The notes: generated by a model not told the origin, from the letters alone. Shown: positions 22,201 through 34,599, counted from the first letter of the stretch. The stretch: DNA of 64,000 bases from Anthostomella pinea (GCA_963556695.1 CAUWAG010000012.1:2294001-2358000), one strand, 5' to 3'. Numbers and translations: made by a program.

Positions 22201-23568
22201 CTACCAAGCCACCCAGGGATCTAGTATTTCCATGAGTTGTTCAACAGATACGCCCCGCGACCATGGCGTCTTCAGCCAATGCCAGCCCCTGTCCCCTTCC
22301 TGCATGGCTGTGGGAAGGAACAGCGAGTTGACCACATGGATCACGCCGTCCATAAGCACGATATCCGGGACCGAGGCCGCGATCTCCTCCGTCTCCACTC
22401 CTCTAGGACTTCCTACGAGCCTAGCGCACAGGCTGACCTTCTCGTGGGGCTGACGGCGGAGGGTGGTAGTTACGTCGACCCCTGGATGGAGGGTGGGTAG
22501 CTGACATTCGCGGGGTTAGCAATCACTCAGGCGATCTGAACGGGATATTAGGCTGGGCAGTGAGCTTACATGAGCCTGTGCCGCCCCCCCCCCCGCAGAT
22601 CCCGTCGCGGCACCAGTAGCAGCAAAGTTGACGAGCGGCTGATCGGCGTGGGGAAAGTACACGTCGGAGAACAGGGTGTGGTTCTGCACGATGTGGAATT
22701 TGAGCAAGGCCGTCAGATACGGGATGCCGCCGCGACTAAACAAAAAACTAGTTGACTTTGCGCCGAGCCGGCTGAACGCTTCGTTACTTGGGGCAAAAAT
22801 AGTCTGGCCGACGTGGCCGTTGGTGTCACCGGTCGGGAGCCAAAGCCCGGTTCGGGATAAGGCCTCGCTGAATCTGGACAGTTCGGGCCACTGCTGTATT
22901 ACCCGAGCCGTTGAATTTGGTAGTTCGAGGACGCTATCGATGTGATGTACGAAACCGTTGGTCGCTGATGCTTGGTCTCGCTGTAATGTGTCAGCACCCA
23001 TCACCTTCAGGATCGCACTCTTTTGCCATACCTGCTCCGTCGGCAGGACAATCGCTGCGTGATTTAATCCTACCCTGCCCAAACTTCGCTCCTGGACACT
23101 TATTCGTTGTTTGTATGTGAAAAAAACGTCGGCGTTGACAAATGACGAGATCGTGCTCTGGGACTTCAGATCGGCTTCTGAAAGGCTGCCCGGTCCCATG
23201 TGGTAGCCCGCTAGGAACTTCCAGTAGAACCATGGTAGGTCCGGGGGGAAGAACATGTCGTCGAAAGCCTCATTCACAGGAGCATAGACGGTGAACTTGG
23301 CCTGCGGCGTAGATAGTCCCAGAACGATGTCGTCGAACATTCCCACGATGTCGGCGAACTTGGAGACACGCTCGTCCCGTTGCAAGACATCCCAGACGGT
23401 CATGCTCTGCTCGCTAGCAGGTTCGTCGCCAAAGGCAATTCGTTCCTGCGGTGTGGTATCCGAAAAAATCGAGCGAAGGAGGATCATTGCAACAACTGGG
23501 AAGGCAACGAGGACTGCCGTCACCCTGAAAACCCTTCTCAGAGTGCCCCTGAGCTTGTATCTCATCAT
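22201..23568 (-). CDS. aurS: Fasciclin (FAS1) domain protein, AurS-like
   Basis: Two exons, 22570-23568 and 22201-22500 (intron GTAAGC..CAG, 69 bp), encode 432 aa. I start at the ATG pair at 23563-23568, directly before a basic stretch and one hydrophobic segment (residues about 13-35, VFRVTAVLVAFPVVAMILL), which acts as a signal anchor. A longer upstream frame is leader read-through. Two FAS1 domains follow: about 52-215 (TVWDVLQRDERVSKF, KFTVYAPVNEAFDD) and about 225-400, ending VIHVVNSLFLP. In the aurofusarin pathway AurS is an extracellular scaffold needed with the laccase, AurF and AurO. An 11-C run (22584-22594) sits near the exon 1 end and is prone to slippage. It is divergent from the laccase. 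Confidence 0.87.
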
Positions 23569-24010
23569 AATGGGCGATTGAAAAGCAATACCGTTGGCAA
23601 ATCTATTTTCCGTACCGTTCTGGGGAGTCTTTACATATACTTTTTCATCAGTGTGCTCAGTAAATGCGCATTCGGGACCCATGAGAAATGGGAAGCGCCG
23701 TGATATTGGGTATCTAGGCCCGCACAAGACCCGACCGCCTAACCTGTATTGTCTTTTCTCCGACACCGTTCCGCAAGTAATGCTACTTCTTTCACCTCCT
23801 TTCCCTGTCCGGACCGAGCTCCGAGGCTACGCCGTCGATACCAAGAAAGTCCGAGTATGGGGCCCTGCGCCTAGTTTAGTCACCGGGCCGCCATGCCCAC
23901 GGCTAAGTCACATAGAAAGTATTCATTGACGGATAGAGAGTTTAGGCTGGCTCAACTTCACGACACTTCTGCCAGTGCCAGCTCAACCAACCTGTACAGT
24001 CACCGTTGCG
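23569..24010. promoter_or_regulatory. Bidirectional promoter aurS / laccase
   Basis: A 442-bp divergent region with one GGACCGAGC at 23811-23819. The same nonamer appears in inverted orientations in the transporter promoter. The shared promoter would co-express two proteins of the extracellular oxidation step. Confidence 0.45.
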
Positions 24011-26281
24011 ATGTCTTTCGCCATGAAAGTCGCATACGTCATCTCCTGTCTGGCAGTGAGCAGAGCCCTTGCGGCGACTGTCAAGCACGATTGGGCGCTT
24101 ACATGGACCTCTGGCGCACCGAATGGACAGGAAAGAGAGATGATCAAAATCAATGGCGAGTTTCCAGGGCCCGCCCTCATCTGTGACGAGGACGATGATA
24201 TCGAAATCACCGTCCGCAACTACATGCCGTTCAACACCAGCGTCCACTGGCATGGCCTTGCGTATGACACGAATTTCTCTGTTCCACCTTGCCATCCCGT
24301 GGGGTAGCACTGACAGGTTCACACAGGATGCATGGGACCCCGTGGTCAGACGGAACACCAGGTCTGTCTCAGAAACCTATCGAGATGGGCCAGAGTTTTA
24401 TCTATCGTTTCAAAGCTTCGCCCGGCGGAACTCATTGGTATTTGCGGCACCGGTGACTCGCTGCCGAACGGTGGGCTGACTGGCATACAAAGGTACCATT
24501 CGCATTCCAGGACCACTCTGCTCGATGGCCTCTATGGGCCCATTTTCATCCGGTACGTCATATACCTTCTTCTTAGTGGCACAAGTAGCATCTAAAACTT
24601 CTTGACAGGCGAAGCCCTGACCAACCAACACCATGGCATCTGATCTCAGATGATCCCGCCGATATCAGTACAATGGACAAGGCCACGAGAGAACCGAGTC
24701 TAATGTTGATCTCAGACTGGTCTAGGTTCAAGTCCTGGGAGTACATAGAAGCCGAAGAGAAGTCAGCTTTGGCGATTTTGTGAGTCTTGACATGGCGAAA
24801 CTGATATTAGACTAGGGTGAAACTAACGCCACTCAAGCTGCGTGGACAGCATTTTGATCAATGGGAAGGGCAGTGTTTACTGCCCTGGTGTAGACTTTCT
24901 GGTTGACGAAACGAGCACGTATATGAAGTACGGTCTTTATCCACGACAGGTCAATGACAAGGGGTTAGTGCAACTGCGAGCAAGAAGACAGTGAGTTGGC
25001 TGACGAAGCAGATGTTTCCCGCACATGAAATCAACCCAAGGACCATACCTGCGAGCTAGCCGACCGGAGCTCATCCCATTGCACTTGCAAGAAGGTTGCC
25101 TCCCGTCAATAGCGGAGCGAGAGATAATCGAGGTCGACGCGGACTCAGGCTGGGCGAGTCTCAACTTCATTTGCGCCGCGACATTCAAGACGATCGTCTT
25201 CTCCGTCGATGAGCACCCGATGTGGGTTTATGAAGTTGACGGAGAACCCATTGAGCCGCAGCTGGTGGACACGGTACATATGTACGCGGGAGAACGGTAC
25301 TCGGTACTCATCAAATTAGACAAGCCCGCCCGTGACTACACTATACGCGTCGCCGACAATGGCCTGACGCAGATTATTACCGAGTACGCCACACTGAGAT
25401 ATAGGGGCGGCACTGACCGCACAAAATCAATAGCCACGATATCCTACGGTGGACAGAACGGTAGCGGCGTGGTCACGCTGGACCGCCAACATCTGCCCCC
25501 ATACCCGCCGAATCCTCCAGCTCCTCACGCAGACGCCCAGCACATTCTAAAGACTCACCGATGGGGTTCTCCTTGGCAATACACCATGTCCGGCGGGGGT
25601 ACGTACCAAGAAGACCGCAGCGCCTACGAGCCGCTGCTGTACAACCCACACTCTGTCGATGCGCTAGACGAAAACCTCGTTATCAGAACCAAAAACGGGA
25701 GCTGGGTCGACCTCATACTTCAGGTCGGGTCCCTGCCAGACCAGCCACAGGAGTTCCCGCACATGATGCACAAACATACCGGAAAGACATGGCAGATCGG
25801 CGCAGGCGACGGGATCTGGAACTATTCGTCAGTGGAGGAAGCAATGGAGGCGAACCCGGCGCGGTTCAACCTTGTGAATCCCAACTGGCGCGACACGTTC
25901 GTCACCTCGTTTGACGGCCCTGCCTGGTTGGTTCTGCGCTATCAGGTCACCAACCCTGGCCCCTGGCTCTTTCACTGCCACATCGAGACGCACCTGGCAG
26001 GCGGTATGGCGGTCGCAATTCTGGATGGGATTGATGTGTGGCCCGAGATACCACCTGAGTACGGTCCCGATCAGCGAGGGTACCCCGTTGGCGCCCTGCC
26101 TGGACTGCAATCAGGAGGTGGCCCAGTCAAGGGCGTGGCAGAGTGCGCGGCAGTGAAGTCAATCCCCGCTATGGCGACACAGGAGCCTGGGCACGAACAG
26201 GAGGGATGGAAGACGACAGTGAAAGCAATGATGGCCTTCTTGAAGTCACTCATATCTGACACACAGGACACTTCATCCTAG
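24011..26281 (+). CDS. gip1: Laccase (multicopper oxidase), Gip1/AurL-like
   Basis: Six exons (24011-24261, 24327-24437, 24493-24552, 24609-24779, 24838-24963, 25012-26281) encode 662 aa. A signal peptide covers residues 1 to about 21. All four copper motifs are present: HWHG (His79, His81), WYHSH (His123, His125), HMMHKH (His490, 493, 495) and HCHIETH (His560, Cys561, His562, His566). The Cys561 region ends in HLAGGM, so the axial type-1 position is occupied by Met. This family couples phenols oxidatively. In aurofusarin and ustilaginoidin biosynthesis it joins two naphthopyrone monomers outside the cell. Every junction was chosen to keep the laccase reading frame. A C-terminal tail of about 60 residues past the last domain may be trimmed or serve in localisation. 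Confidence 0.92.
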
Positions 26282-26313
26282 GTTGGTACGGAAGTAGGGC
26301 AACGAGATGCGGA

Positions 26314-26332
26314 TAGGGTTAGGGTTAGGGTT
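26314..26332. repeat. Interstitial telomere repeat, (TTAGGG) about 3
   Basis: Three consecutive TAGGGT units follow just downstream of the laccase stop. Confidence 0.85.
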
Positions 26333-26919
26333 CCTTATTAACCGGCGGTGGCATACTGGCTTCATGGTTTACAACTTAGTAGATTGAAGAACTGCGTCCC
26401 TGAATTTAACTATACCTCTCAGCCTGAATGCTATTATGGCTCCCGGAAAATAGTCTTTGGCTCTCTTTCCGACAAGTCATGACAGCCCTGGTTGTTTGTT
26501 TGTTTTGTATTTAACGTGGGGGGTAGCTCCTCAGTAGTGCAAACCACGCCTCCCAGAGCCTCTGTATCGCAGGGTTGTGGAGGTCTCAAGATAATAAGTA
26601 CAGTCAGTCCCGCTCACGGGCCCATCCCCGTTGTTGCGGCGGTATGACCTTGGGGTCATCCATCTGGTCCTTCAAGAAAAGCTATCTATCGGGGATGACA
26701 GCCCTGATATGAAGACGCATCTCCGCATAAGAATCTAGTGATGAACTTTTTCAAGAGCCACACACAAATTTCACTTCTACGAGCAATGTATTGGCGGTAC
26801 CATGGGGTTTTCAGGCCCTCTGGCCTTCTGGCCTTCAGCCTGTATATGCAACTCAACGAAATGCAGATCTGTGGCCGGACCATGGAGGTAATGTAACAAC
26901 TGGAGGCTGAGGACAGCAC

Positions 26920-26938
26920 TTAGGGTTAGGGTTAGGGT
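26920..26938. repeat. Interstitial telomere repeat, (TTAGGG)3
   Basis: Exact TTAGGG three times in the same orientation as the tract 0.6 kb upstream. Confidence 0.85.
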
Positions 26939-27078
26939 AAGTTTGGAGGCTCGAGAATACTAGTCTTGAAACATCTACAGCCCCAGGTAATATCTAGAGC
27001 GAGATGAAGAAAGTTGCATGGCCCGGAAGATGGACTGAAGCTGAAGCTGCATCCATGTGTGTACCTGAATACAAGGCA

Positions 27079-27122
27079 GCTCGGTCCCGGGCCCCCACTC
27101 AGGACGGGTAACGGGACCGAGC
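27079..27122. promoter_or_regulatory. Perfect 11-bp inverted repeat in transporter promoter
   Basis: GCTCGGTCCCG (27079-27089) and CGGGACCGAGC (27112-27122) are exact reverse complements across a 22-bp spacer, 280-325 bp before the MFS start codon. Both arms contain the GGACCGA core found in other cluster promoters. Probably a dimeric regulator site; this is inferred. Confidence 0.55.
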
Positions 27123-27177
27123 CCGTGTTGATTTCAGCCCCCCTGAGCCGGGCCCCACCAAAGATAATATCCGCCCT

Positions 27178-27191
27178 AATCCGTGGTCGGA
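27178..27191. promoter_or_regulatory. CCG-N4-CGG palindrome, candidate Zn2Cys6 site
   Basis: ATCCG-TGGT-CGGAT is symmetric over 5-bp arms. Inverted CCG/CGG triplets with a fixed spacer are the classical target form of Zn2Cys6 dimers. It lies 214 bp upstream of the MFS ATG. Confidence 0.4.
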
Positions 27192-27404
27192 TGTCTCACC
27201 CCGTGTCCGGTAACAACACAGAAGGGCGACCCTGGGACTTCAGATAAATACATCGCTCTACCAATCTATCTATATTCCGTACTTGGATCTCTCTCGCTGC
27301 ACAAAGCCCTGCCTGACCAGTTTCTCGTAACGTCTTTCCGGATCTGGCTTGATTCATCCTGTGCTTTTGCAGCCACGAAACATTCAACCCCTGAAAAACC
27401 CAAC

Positions 27405-29211
27405 ATGGCGGAGAAACAAAGCGGGCGGGACCCTGAAGGGGAGCGAGCAAGTTCTGATCGCCACCATGCGTCCACGCTGCAATTGAACCACATGAACCAG
27501 CAAAGCAAGACAGCCCTCAGCGATGCCGACGAGAGTCAGCCCGGGCCCGTTGCACAGAAGCAAGACGAACGCTACGTGACCGGTACGAAGCTGGCCTTGA
27601 TCATGACGGCGCTATGCTCCACCATGTTCCTCGTTGCATTGGTAAGTGCCCAGCAGGTCCAGCTTGATCGGTAGAAATGATTGCTGATCCCCAAAACTAC
27701 GATCAGGATCGAACCATTATCGCCACTGCAGTACCACGTATCACGGCCGAATTCCATACCCTAAAAGATATCAGTTGGTATGCCAGTGCCTACCTGATCA
27801 CGAGTTGCGCTACTCAGCTACTATGGGGGCGCATCTACACCTTCTACTCAACCAAGACCCTGTTCTTGGTGGCGATTGTAGTTTTCGAGGTAGGATCCGT
27901 TGTCTGTGGTGCCGCACCCACCTCGACAGCTTTCATCGTCGGTCGTGCCATAGCAGGTACCGGATCTGCGGGCATCTTCTCCGGCTCTACCGTCATCCTC
28001 ACACATATAGTGCCTCTGCAGAGACGGCCTATCTATGTTGGTCTCATGGGATCGATGTTTGGAATATCGTCCATCATAGGCCCATTGATAGGGGGCGCTT
28101 TCACGGACCGCGTCACATGGAGATGGTGTTTCTATATCAAGTAAGCTTTTACAGGTTGAACTCATTATTGGTGGTCTCTGACATGTCATACCCTAGTCTG
28201 CCCATTGGTGCCGTAGTGCTCGCGGTACTCATCCCCTTTCTCCACGTACGTCACCAGAAGCTTGAGAGTACCCTCTCGAGGCAGCTCATCCGCCTGGACC
28301 CCCTTGGCACCTTGCTGTTCCTCCCAGCAGTTGTGTGCTTCCTTCTCGCTCTCCAGTGGGGTGGTACCAGCTACCCCTGGAACAGTGCCCGGGTCATCGC
28401 GCTGTTCGTCCTGGCGGGGGTCCTTATCATCTCATTTGTCTTGGTCCAGGCCTGGAGAAAGGAAGACGCTACAACACCCCCACGAATCATAACTCAACGC
28501 AGCATCGCATGCGGCGCGCTCTACGCCATGTGCGTCGGTGGAGGGCTCATCACCATGCTGTACTCCCTGCCTCTCTGGTTCCAGGCGGTCAAAGGGACCA
28601 GCGCAGTCCAGTCGGGCATCGACACCATTCCCCTGGTGCTGGGTCTTGTCGCTGGTGCTATCATTTCAGGTGGCATCATCACGGCAACCGGGTACTATGT
28701 GCCGTGGATGTTCGTGTCCGTCGTCCTGATGTCGGTAGGTGCAGGCTTGACCACCACGTTTACCGTCGACACGGGGAGTCCGGCATGGATTGGATACCAG
28801 GCCCTCTTCGGTCTTGGGCTAGGCGTCGGCTTGCAACAGCCTAGCTTGGCAGCCCAGACCGTATTGCCCGAGGTCGATGTGTCCATTGGCATCTCAATCA
28901 TGTTCTTTTCGCAGTCGCTTGGCGGGGCCGTGTTCAGCAGCATCGGCCAGTCCGTCTTTGGCAACTTTCTTGCACAGAGCCTTGCTCGGGTCTCCGGCAT
29001 TGACGTCCCGGCCGTTCTTGCGGCTGGCGCTATAGACCTGGACAAGGTTGTAGCAGCAGAAAGTCTCGCTGCGGTCTTGTTAGTCTACAACGACTCCCTG
29101 CGAAAGGCGTTCATCGTGGCGGTGGCTGCTGCAGCGGCCATGGTATTGCCGGCTTCGGGGATGGAATGGCGGACCATCAAGAAGGGCAACACCAATATCC
29201 CTGCCACATAA
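27405..29211 (+). CDS. aurT: MFS drug:H+ antiporter (DHA2, 14-helix), AurT-like
   Basis: Three exons (27405-27641, 27707-28140, 28197-29211) encode 561 aa. After a hydrophilic N-terminus of about 60 residues come 14 predicted helices. Family motifs are visible: [12 protein letters not shown] in helix 1, LLWGRIY in the first loop, the antiporter motif region [12 protein letters not shown], and RWCFYINLPIGA spanning the second splice junction, a hallmark of the DHA2 group. This is the export pump of the pigment cluster; in Fusarium AurT moves rubrofusarin or pathway products across the plasma membrane. Its promoter has the densest set of candidate regulator sites in the cluster. It is convergent with the downstream monooxygenase. 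Confidence 0.92.
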
Positions 29212-29940
29212 TTGCTTGATGCATTCACTGGAGGGGTCAAGACTTGCGAGCTCACCAGCGCTTCTATTGGGCATGGGAGGTGCCCGTCACGCTCTTGGGA
29301 TGCCGAGGGTGATAGTGTGTACGATAGGCTGTGGGAAAACATACGACGGAAGAATCAACAGAAGGGCTACTGCATTATGAAGGTAGGACTCATGGTGTCA
29401 CGCCATATCTCAGCTCCCTAGTTTAGAATGGTATATGAAAGGTATAACATGTATCTCTTCGATACGCCCAAGTCTTTTTGAACAGGACGATGTAAGAAAA
29501 TTAGCATTGGTGATATCCACCCTTGACATGTAGAACTATAACATCAATCTAAGTTGAACATAACAAATAGCATGATTAGCAGAACTAGGACGGTATGGAG
29601 CGAATGATAGTATTCACTGCTCGAAAAAGGACTTAAACCAACGAGACGGCGTCTAGTAAATTTATTGAGTTCGTCATCTCTCATAGCCCAGCATACGTCA
29701 CGGGGTAGATCATTAGTATGCGAGTCATATTGCCTTCGGCGGCTTTTCCTTGTCTATTATCTAAGGTATCTTGGCTCTTCAGATTTCCAGCAACACCCTG
29801 TGCCGAGGTCATTGTCACCTCGCTGAGAATAGGTGTTGAATCCTCCCTGCTCCACTGCTTGGGAAATACTCACGGGCTAATAACTATGAGCCCAAGGACA
29901 AGGTGCCCTTGAACTATTCGGCAACGTGAGACGGTATGCA
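29212..29940. other. Convergent 3' intergenic region
   Basis: About 730 bp between the stop codons of the transporter and the monooxygenase; moderately AT-rich, no gene seen. Confidence 0.6.
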
Positions 29941-31876
29941 TCATGCCATCGGACCGAACCGCGCTGTACGATCTTCATTCATGGCGATGATGGCATCCCT
30001 AGCGCCGGCCCAGGACTTCCTCTTTCCCGGAAAGAGCCTGTACATATGGGGGCTAAGGAGCCCGTCCATGAGCCAGCTGCAGAAGCGGCGGTCCGAGAAC
30101 CAGAAAGACCAGCCAGCAAAGCCATAGCCCAGGTAGGTTTCGAGGTTGGTACCGGCCACGTCGCTGACCCAGTCCATCCAGTCCGAGGCCTTCACGATGG
30201 CGGGCATCACCGAGCCGGTCGCCGCGAGGCTGCACACCCACGCGTGGTGTTGGTCGACCTGGCGCTCCATCTCTGCCTGCGGCGGGAACGCCGAGTTGCC
30301 CTTCCAGAGCTGCGCGACTGCCATCGACGCCAGATCGAACATGAAGAAGGCCGGGTTCATGAATGACAGGTAGCCCATGAATGCTAGCGAGTCTGGGTGG
30401 TCCAGCGAGAAGATGTTCTGATAAAGACGGGGCAAGGCGCGGCCATTCGAGCCGGAGGTCTCCTCCCACGCCTTGGTCGTTGCGCGAGTTGGGTCTGCGT
30501 CGCCCACGACGGAGAAGTCGACAGAAAAACCCGTGCAGAAGATGATGGCGTCAACCTCGTACTGCTTTCCATCGGAAGTCTCGACTGTTGATGCGTCAAG
30601 CACGCGCTCGAGGCCATAGGTGGAAACTATGGTGCCTGCAGCGAGTTTGTCCACCAGGTCATCCGAAACGAGCGGCCGCTGGTTGATGATGGATGGCGCC
30701 GGTTCGAACCGCCACTCGGGGTTCATGTCGAAGACCTGATGCTGGAGTTTCTTGATGACGCTGTTCATGGTTGACGTCCAGAGCGACGGCGTGTAGCGGG
30801 ACATCAACTGCAGAATGCAGTATTTCCGGTACGTCCTGACGTGGTCCACGGGCTGCTCGTTGACCCATCTGGGCAGCTGTAGTAACCCATCAGTATTGTC
30901 GCACTGTTGCGCATTGACAGGAGTTACACTTATTACATACAATGATAGCTCCGTTACGGTGGGCTAAGTAGACCTTGCTGGCACACTTGCTCACTTCGGT
31001 GGCCATATCAGCTGCAGTGTTGCCGAACCCAAGGATCATGACCCGCTTCCCGGCAAGGAGATTCGGACTGTACAAAAGGCCACTGTCAGTATTCGCAAGG
31101 CTGGTGAGAGGGGTACTACCTACTCCTTGAACGAGACTGAGTGGGATGTGAATCCCGCAAACTTCTCGATGCCGGGTATCTCGGGCATTATGGGCTGCTG
31201 GTCGCTACCCATAGCAAAGACGACCTTGTCGAAGAATTCTTCCACGGGGCCAGTGCTTTCCGGCTTTGTCACTAGCAGCCGCCACTTTCGTCGCTTCTCA
31301 TCCCAGGCAGCGCTGCTTACACTCGTCTTGAGACGGGCGTGCTTTTCGAGATGGAAATGTCTTGCATAGGCCAGTAGGTATTCATGTACCTGTTCTGCCG
31401 GGACAAAATCCGGTGCATCTAAACAACGAGGTTAGACTCACTGGCTAGGGGAAGTGGAGCCGTAAAGAAACAAATCATACCACTTGGATACGGGAAATCG
31501 GTGAAGCAGCCCTATCAAACATTAGCAATGCTCGGCGACGGGAGAAGGTAGAATTACTCTCTGCTTGGATCCATTGGAGCAAGTAGCTGCAGAGACACCC
31601 GAGTCAGTACCCGTTTGGACGATCTGGATGTTCAGGCCCTAGTCGTAGTAGGGCACCTACACTTCAGCACGCTGATAGTTGGCTTCTCCGTGAAGCGCCA
31701 TAGACCGCCTAGGTAGTCGTTACGTTCCAGTCCAGTCGCATCGAAGCCCTCTTCCAGCAGGTTCTTGAGCGTAACAAGCCCAACGGCCCCTTTGAGCACG
31801 AAATCAGTGGGACATCCGATGGCCAAGAGCCAGAAGCAAACATACCGAGACCAATCACAGCTACCGTGGGCGCCAT
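29941..31876 (-). CDS. aurF: Flavin monooxygenase, AurF-like
   Basis: Seven exons on the minus strand: 31846-31876, 31661-31789, 31558-31586, 31481-31511, 31124-31418, 30941-31067 and 29941-30876, giving 525 aa. The first exons are tiny (29-31 bp) and were set by frame plus family motifs. The FAD-binding GLGAVG is at residues 9-14, the FMO fingerprint FxGxxxHxxxF at 160-170, the NADPH-binding GFGNTAAD at 185-192, and an FCTGFSVDFS segment lies further on. In the aurofusarin pathway AurF hydroxylates rubrofusarin at C7 ahead of oxidative coupling. It has no signal peptide. A CTGAAGT|GTAGGT donor is used for exon 2, since the nearer GTGTAG breaks the conserved SNGSKQRGCFTDF segment. It is divergent from the O-methyltransferase. 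Confidence 0.9.
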
Positions 31877-32604
31877 CGTATGGTGTTTATCGGTTAGGTC
31901 TTTGCTTGTAGATACCGACCTGGATGGAGTCTGTCTGTTAACTACTAACCGATTCGCTTGCCACTTGTCGTGCCGGTGACTGCCATCGATGTATTTTGAA
32001 GAACAACACTCGATGGAAAACCTACACCGGATGAACCCTGCCAATCGAGGAATCGCCGATGAATGCAAGGACGGTGATGCGGGTCAACCTTGAGCCGGCC
32101 GATCGGCGCATGTGGAATGGGCAATCGGGCGCGGCCCGGGATTGTCGGCGATCGGGGTAAGGCGGTTCTTACGCCGGGCTTGCTCCGACAAGTCGGGCCA
32201 CTGTCACTTCCCCTCGCGACGATCGCATTACGGAAGTACAGCTTGGGCAGGAATTAGAGAGCAACAGAGGGCCGATGTTTTCTTCACGCGGGCTTTGCTG
32301 GAACATTAGCGGCGTCGGCCTGAACCCCTTGGTACGGCCGCCACAATTGGCAATGCCGGTCCAAGGGTTACGAGCTCGCCCAAAATCCCGAACGCGGGGA
32401 AGCTCGCCCGCATGGAAATATGGATGGTGTGGAAACGACAATGATGTGTTATCTGGCTTCTGGTCCGTTCCCGAGTGAGTTGGTCCACTTGAGCAATTCA
32501 TATCGTGGAAGTCTCCTGAACTTTCTCAAACAGCCTGTCGTCACCCCTTCCCATTGCCAGAGAACAAATTTATCGGAAAGTAAACAGCTTCAGATATCAT
32601 CACC
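31877..32604. promoter_or_regulatory. Bidirectional promoter aurF / aurJ
   Basis: A 728-bp divergent region. It lacks an exact GGACCGA but has a perfect CCGAC-AA-GTCGG palindrome (32185-32196), that is CCG-N6-CGG, which could bind a Zn2Cys6 dimer. CCGGTCC at 32356-32362 differs by one base from the motif. Confidence 0.4.
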
Positions 32605-34024
32605 ATGCCTTCCAAGGATCTCCCGTCATTGCTGGAGAAGTTGGGTGGAGATATCGCCGCGAATGTCAAGACTCTTTCCGTGGCGCTCCGTGACGTGGAA
32701 CAGCCTGCGCTGTCCTTTGCCGCAGATAGTCCAGTCTACGTGCTCCCGTCCAATGCCCCAGCTGCGGCACATGAATCCCGTGCTGCGATCTCCGAGGCCT
32801 GCACTGAGCTTTTCCAGCTGGTCAGCGGGCCAAGCGAGCTGCTTCCCAACTTCATGGCAAACGTGGGTGGTCCACACGATGGCAAACCAGGCGACGCTAT
32901 GCTAATGAACCTCCGCAGTATCAAACGATTTTTGCCTTTCAGTGGCTGCTCCACTTCGAGATACTTCCCCTGATACCGCCGGAAGGCTCCATCAGCTACA
33001 CCGCCGTCGCTGAAGCCGCCAAAGTCCCCGAGTCGCAGCTGAAAAGCGTAGCTCGCATGGTCATGACAAGCAAGGTTCTCTGCGAAACCGCTGACAAGGA
33101 GCTCGCCCACAGCGCAGCTTCGGCCATGTTTCTGAAGATTCCCAACATGCTCGACTGGGCACGTTTCATGTGTCGTGCGTCCATCCCAACCGCCGCGAAC
33201 ATGATCCAAGCGACAGAACGTTGGCCAGAGAGCGCCCAGAAGACCGAGACTGCCTACAATATCGCGTTCAAACATGAGCTCCCGTTCTTTGCCCACCTTT
33301 CGCAAGACCCTACCTTGAACCAGCAGTTCTCTGGGTACATGAAGAGCGTGACTGGTGGTGAAGGCACTGATCTCACGCACTTGGTCAACGGCTTTCCTTG
33401 GGGCGAGTTGGCAGATGGATGCTCAGTGATTGATGTTAGACCTCCCCGCTTCTTACTTCAGTCGTTTCTCAATGATGGTTTTGGCTAATGATGCTATAGG
33501 TCGGCGGGTCCACTGGCCATGGGACTTTCGCGCTCGCTAGTGCCTATCCAGGTCTCCGCTTCGAGGTTCAAGATCTCCCAGAAGTGACCAAGAACGGCCT
33601 GGGTCTTCTGGAAAAACATCCAGAGTCACTAGCCACGAGGGTCCAGTTCCGTTCTCACGACTTCTTCCAGCCGCAGCCGGTAGAAGGAGCTTCGGTGTAT
33701 CTCCTGCGGATGATACTTCACGACTGGGCGGATGCCGACGCTATCAAGATACTATCCAACATAGTCTCGTCCATGTCCGCGAGCTCCGTCATTCTCCTCA
33801 TGGATACGGTCTTGCCGGATCCTGGCGCTGTGCCCGCGATTCAAGAGCGAGCCCTCCGCGTCCGGGACCTTACGATGAGACAAGTGTTCAACAGCAAAGA
33901 GCGGACGCTGGACGACTGGACGTCGCTTCTCAGCTTAGTCGACGGCCGGTTGTACTTGTCGAGCGTAACGCAGCCCCCAGGGAGTCACATGAGTCTCATG
34001 ACCGTGTCGTTAAGGTCTACCTAG
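32605..34024 (+). CDS. aurJ: SAM-dependent O-methyltransferase, AurJ-like
   Basis: Three exons (32605-32862, 32919-33434, 33500-34024) encode 432 aa. The N-terminal dimerisation region (LQWLLHFEILPLIPPEGSI-type) carries the winged-helix fold of plant-type class I O-methyltransferases. The SAM motif is VIDVGGSTGHGTFALA at about 256-271, split by intron 2. The catalytic base is His332 in LRMILHDWADADA. In the aurofusarin pathway AurJ methylates nor-rubrofusarin to rubrofusarin. The published ustilaginoidin homologue has also been linked to ring methylation, so the exact position methylated here is open. It is intact and divergent from aurF. Confidence 0.92.
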
Positions 34025-34599
34025 CTCGAGGGATAGCAAGGGGTGAATACTGCGTCGAAGTGACTTTCAGATACGGGTCGGGGAAACTAGTGATGCAGTG
34101 GTATACAAAGCACTAAGGTAAGCTTGAAGACTCGCAGAAATAAGCACTAGCTTTTGCCGGGATACCTTCAAACTGTATACTCATTTCTATCAACACAAGT
34201 GGGGCTGTCATCGTGATTCAGGGGCTGGGGTCTCGGCCTACTAAGTTACCGATTCTGGAGGATTGAACGCCATTGAGAAACACCGTCCACTCTAAGGTGT
34301 GGGGCAAAGAAATTCTTTCAGCGCTCACCAGACGCTGGTCTTTGACCGACCATTGCAGGTGATCTTGTTTGCTTATCAATGTGTCCAAGACTTCTCCCCT
34401 ACAGTCCCTATGGTGCCCGAAGTCGATTATTGAAGACAGACGGGACGCTCATAAAACACATGGTATAGGCTGCACATATCACGCGACTTTTCAAAACTGT
34501 AGACTCATTGACGTAAGAACTTGTATTCGTCTTCAGGACACGAAATCTGAAGATTCAACGGCGACCTGCAACGGAGGACTCTTGCCCGACCGATTTGAG
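34025..34599. other. Convergent 3' intergenic region
   Basis: 575 bp between the stops of aurJ and aurZ; no gene seen. Confidence 0.6.

Larger units (their letters stand above)
26282..27404. promoter_or_regulatory. Laccase-transporter intergenic region with promoter elements
   Basis: About 1.1 kb. It holds two perfect telomere-like tracts (26314-26332 and 26920-26938), an 11-bp inverted repeat (27079-27122) and a symmetric CCG-N4-CGG site at 27181-27190. It serves as 3' region for the laccase and promoter for the MFS gene. Confidence 0.5.

Noticed and set aside
23569..23766. N-terminal extension of the fasciclin frame
   Set aside because: The frame continues open upstream, but a signal-anchor segment begins right after the ATG pair at 23563-23568 and the extension has no targeting or domain features.
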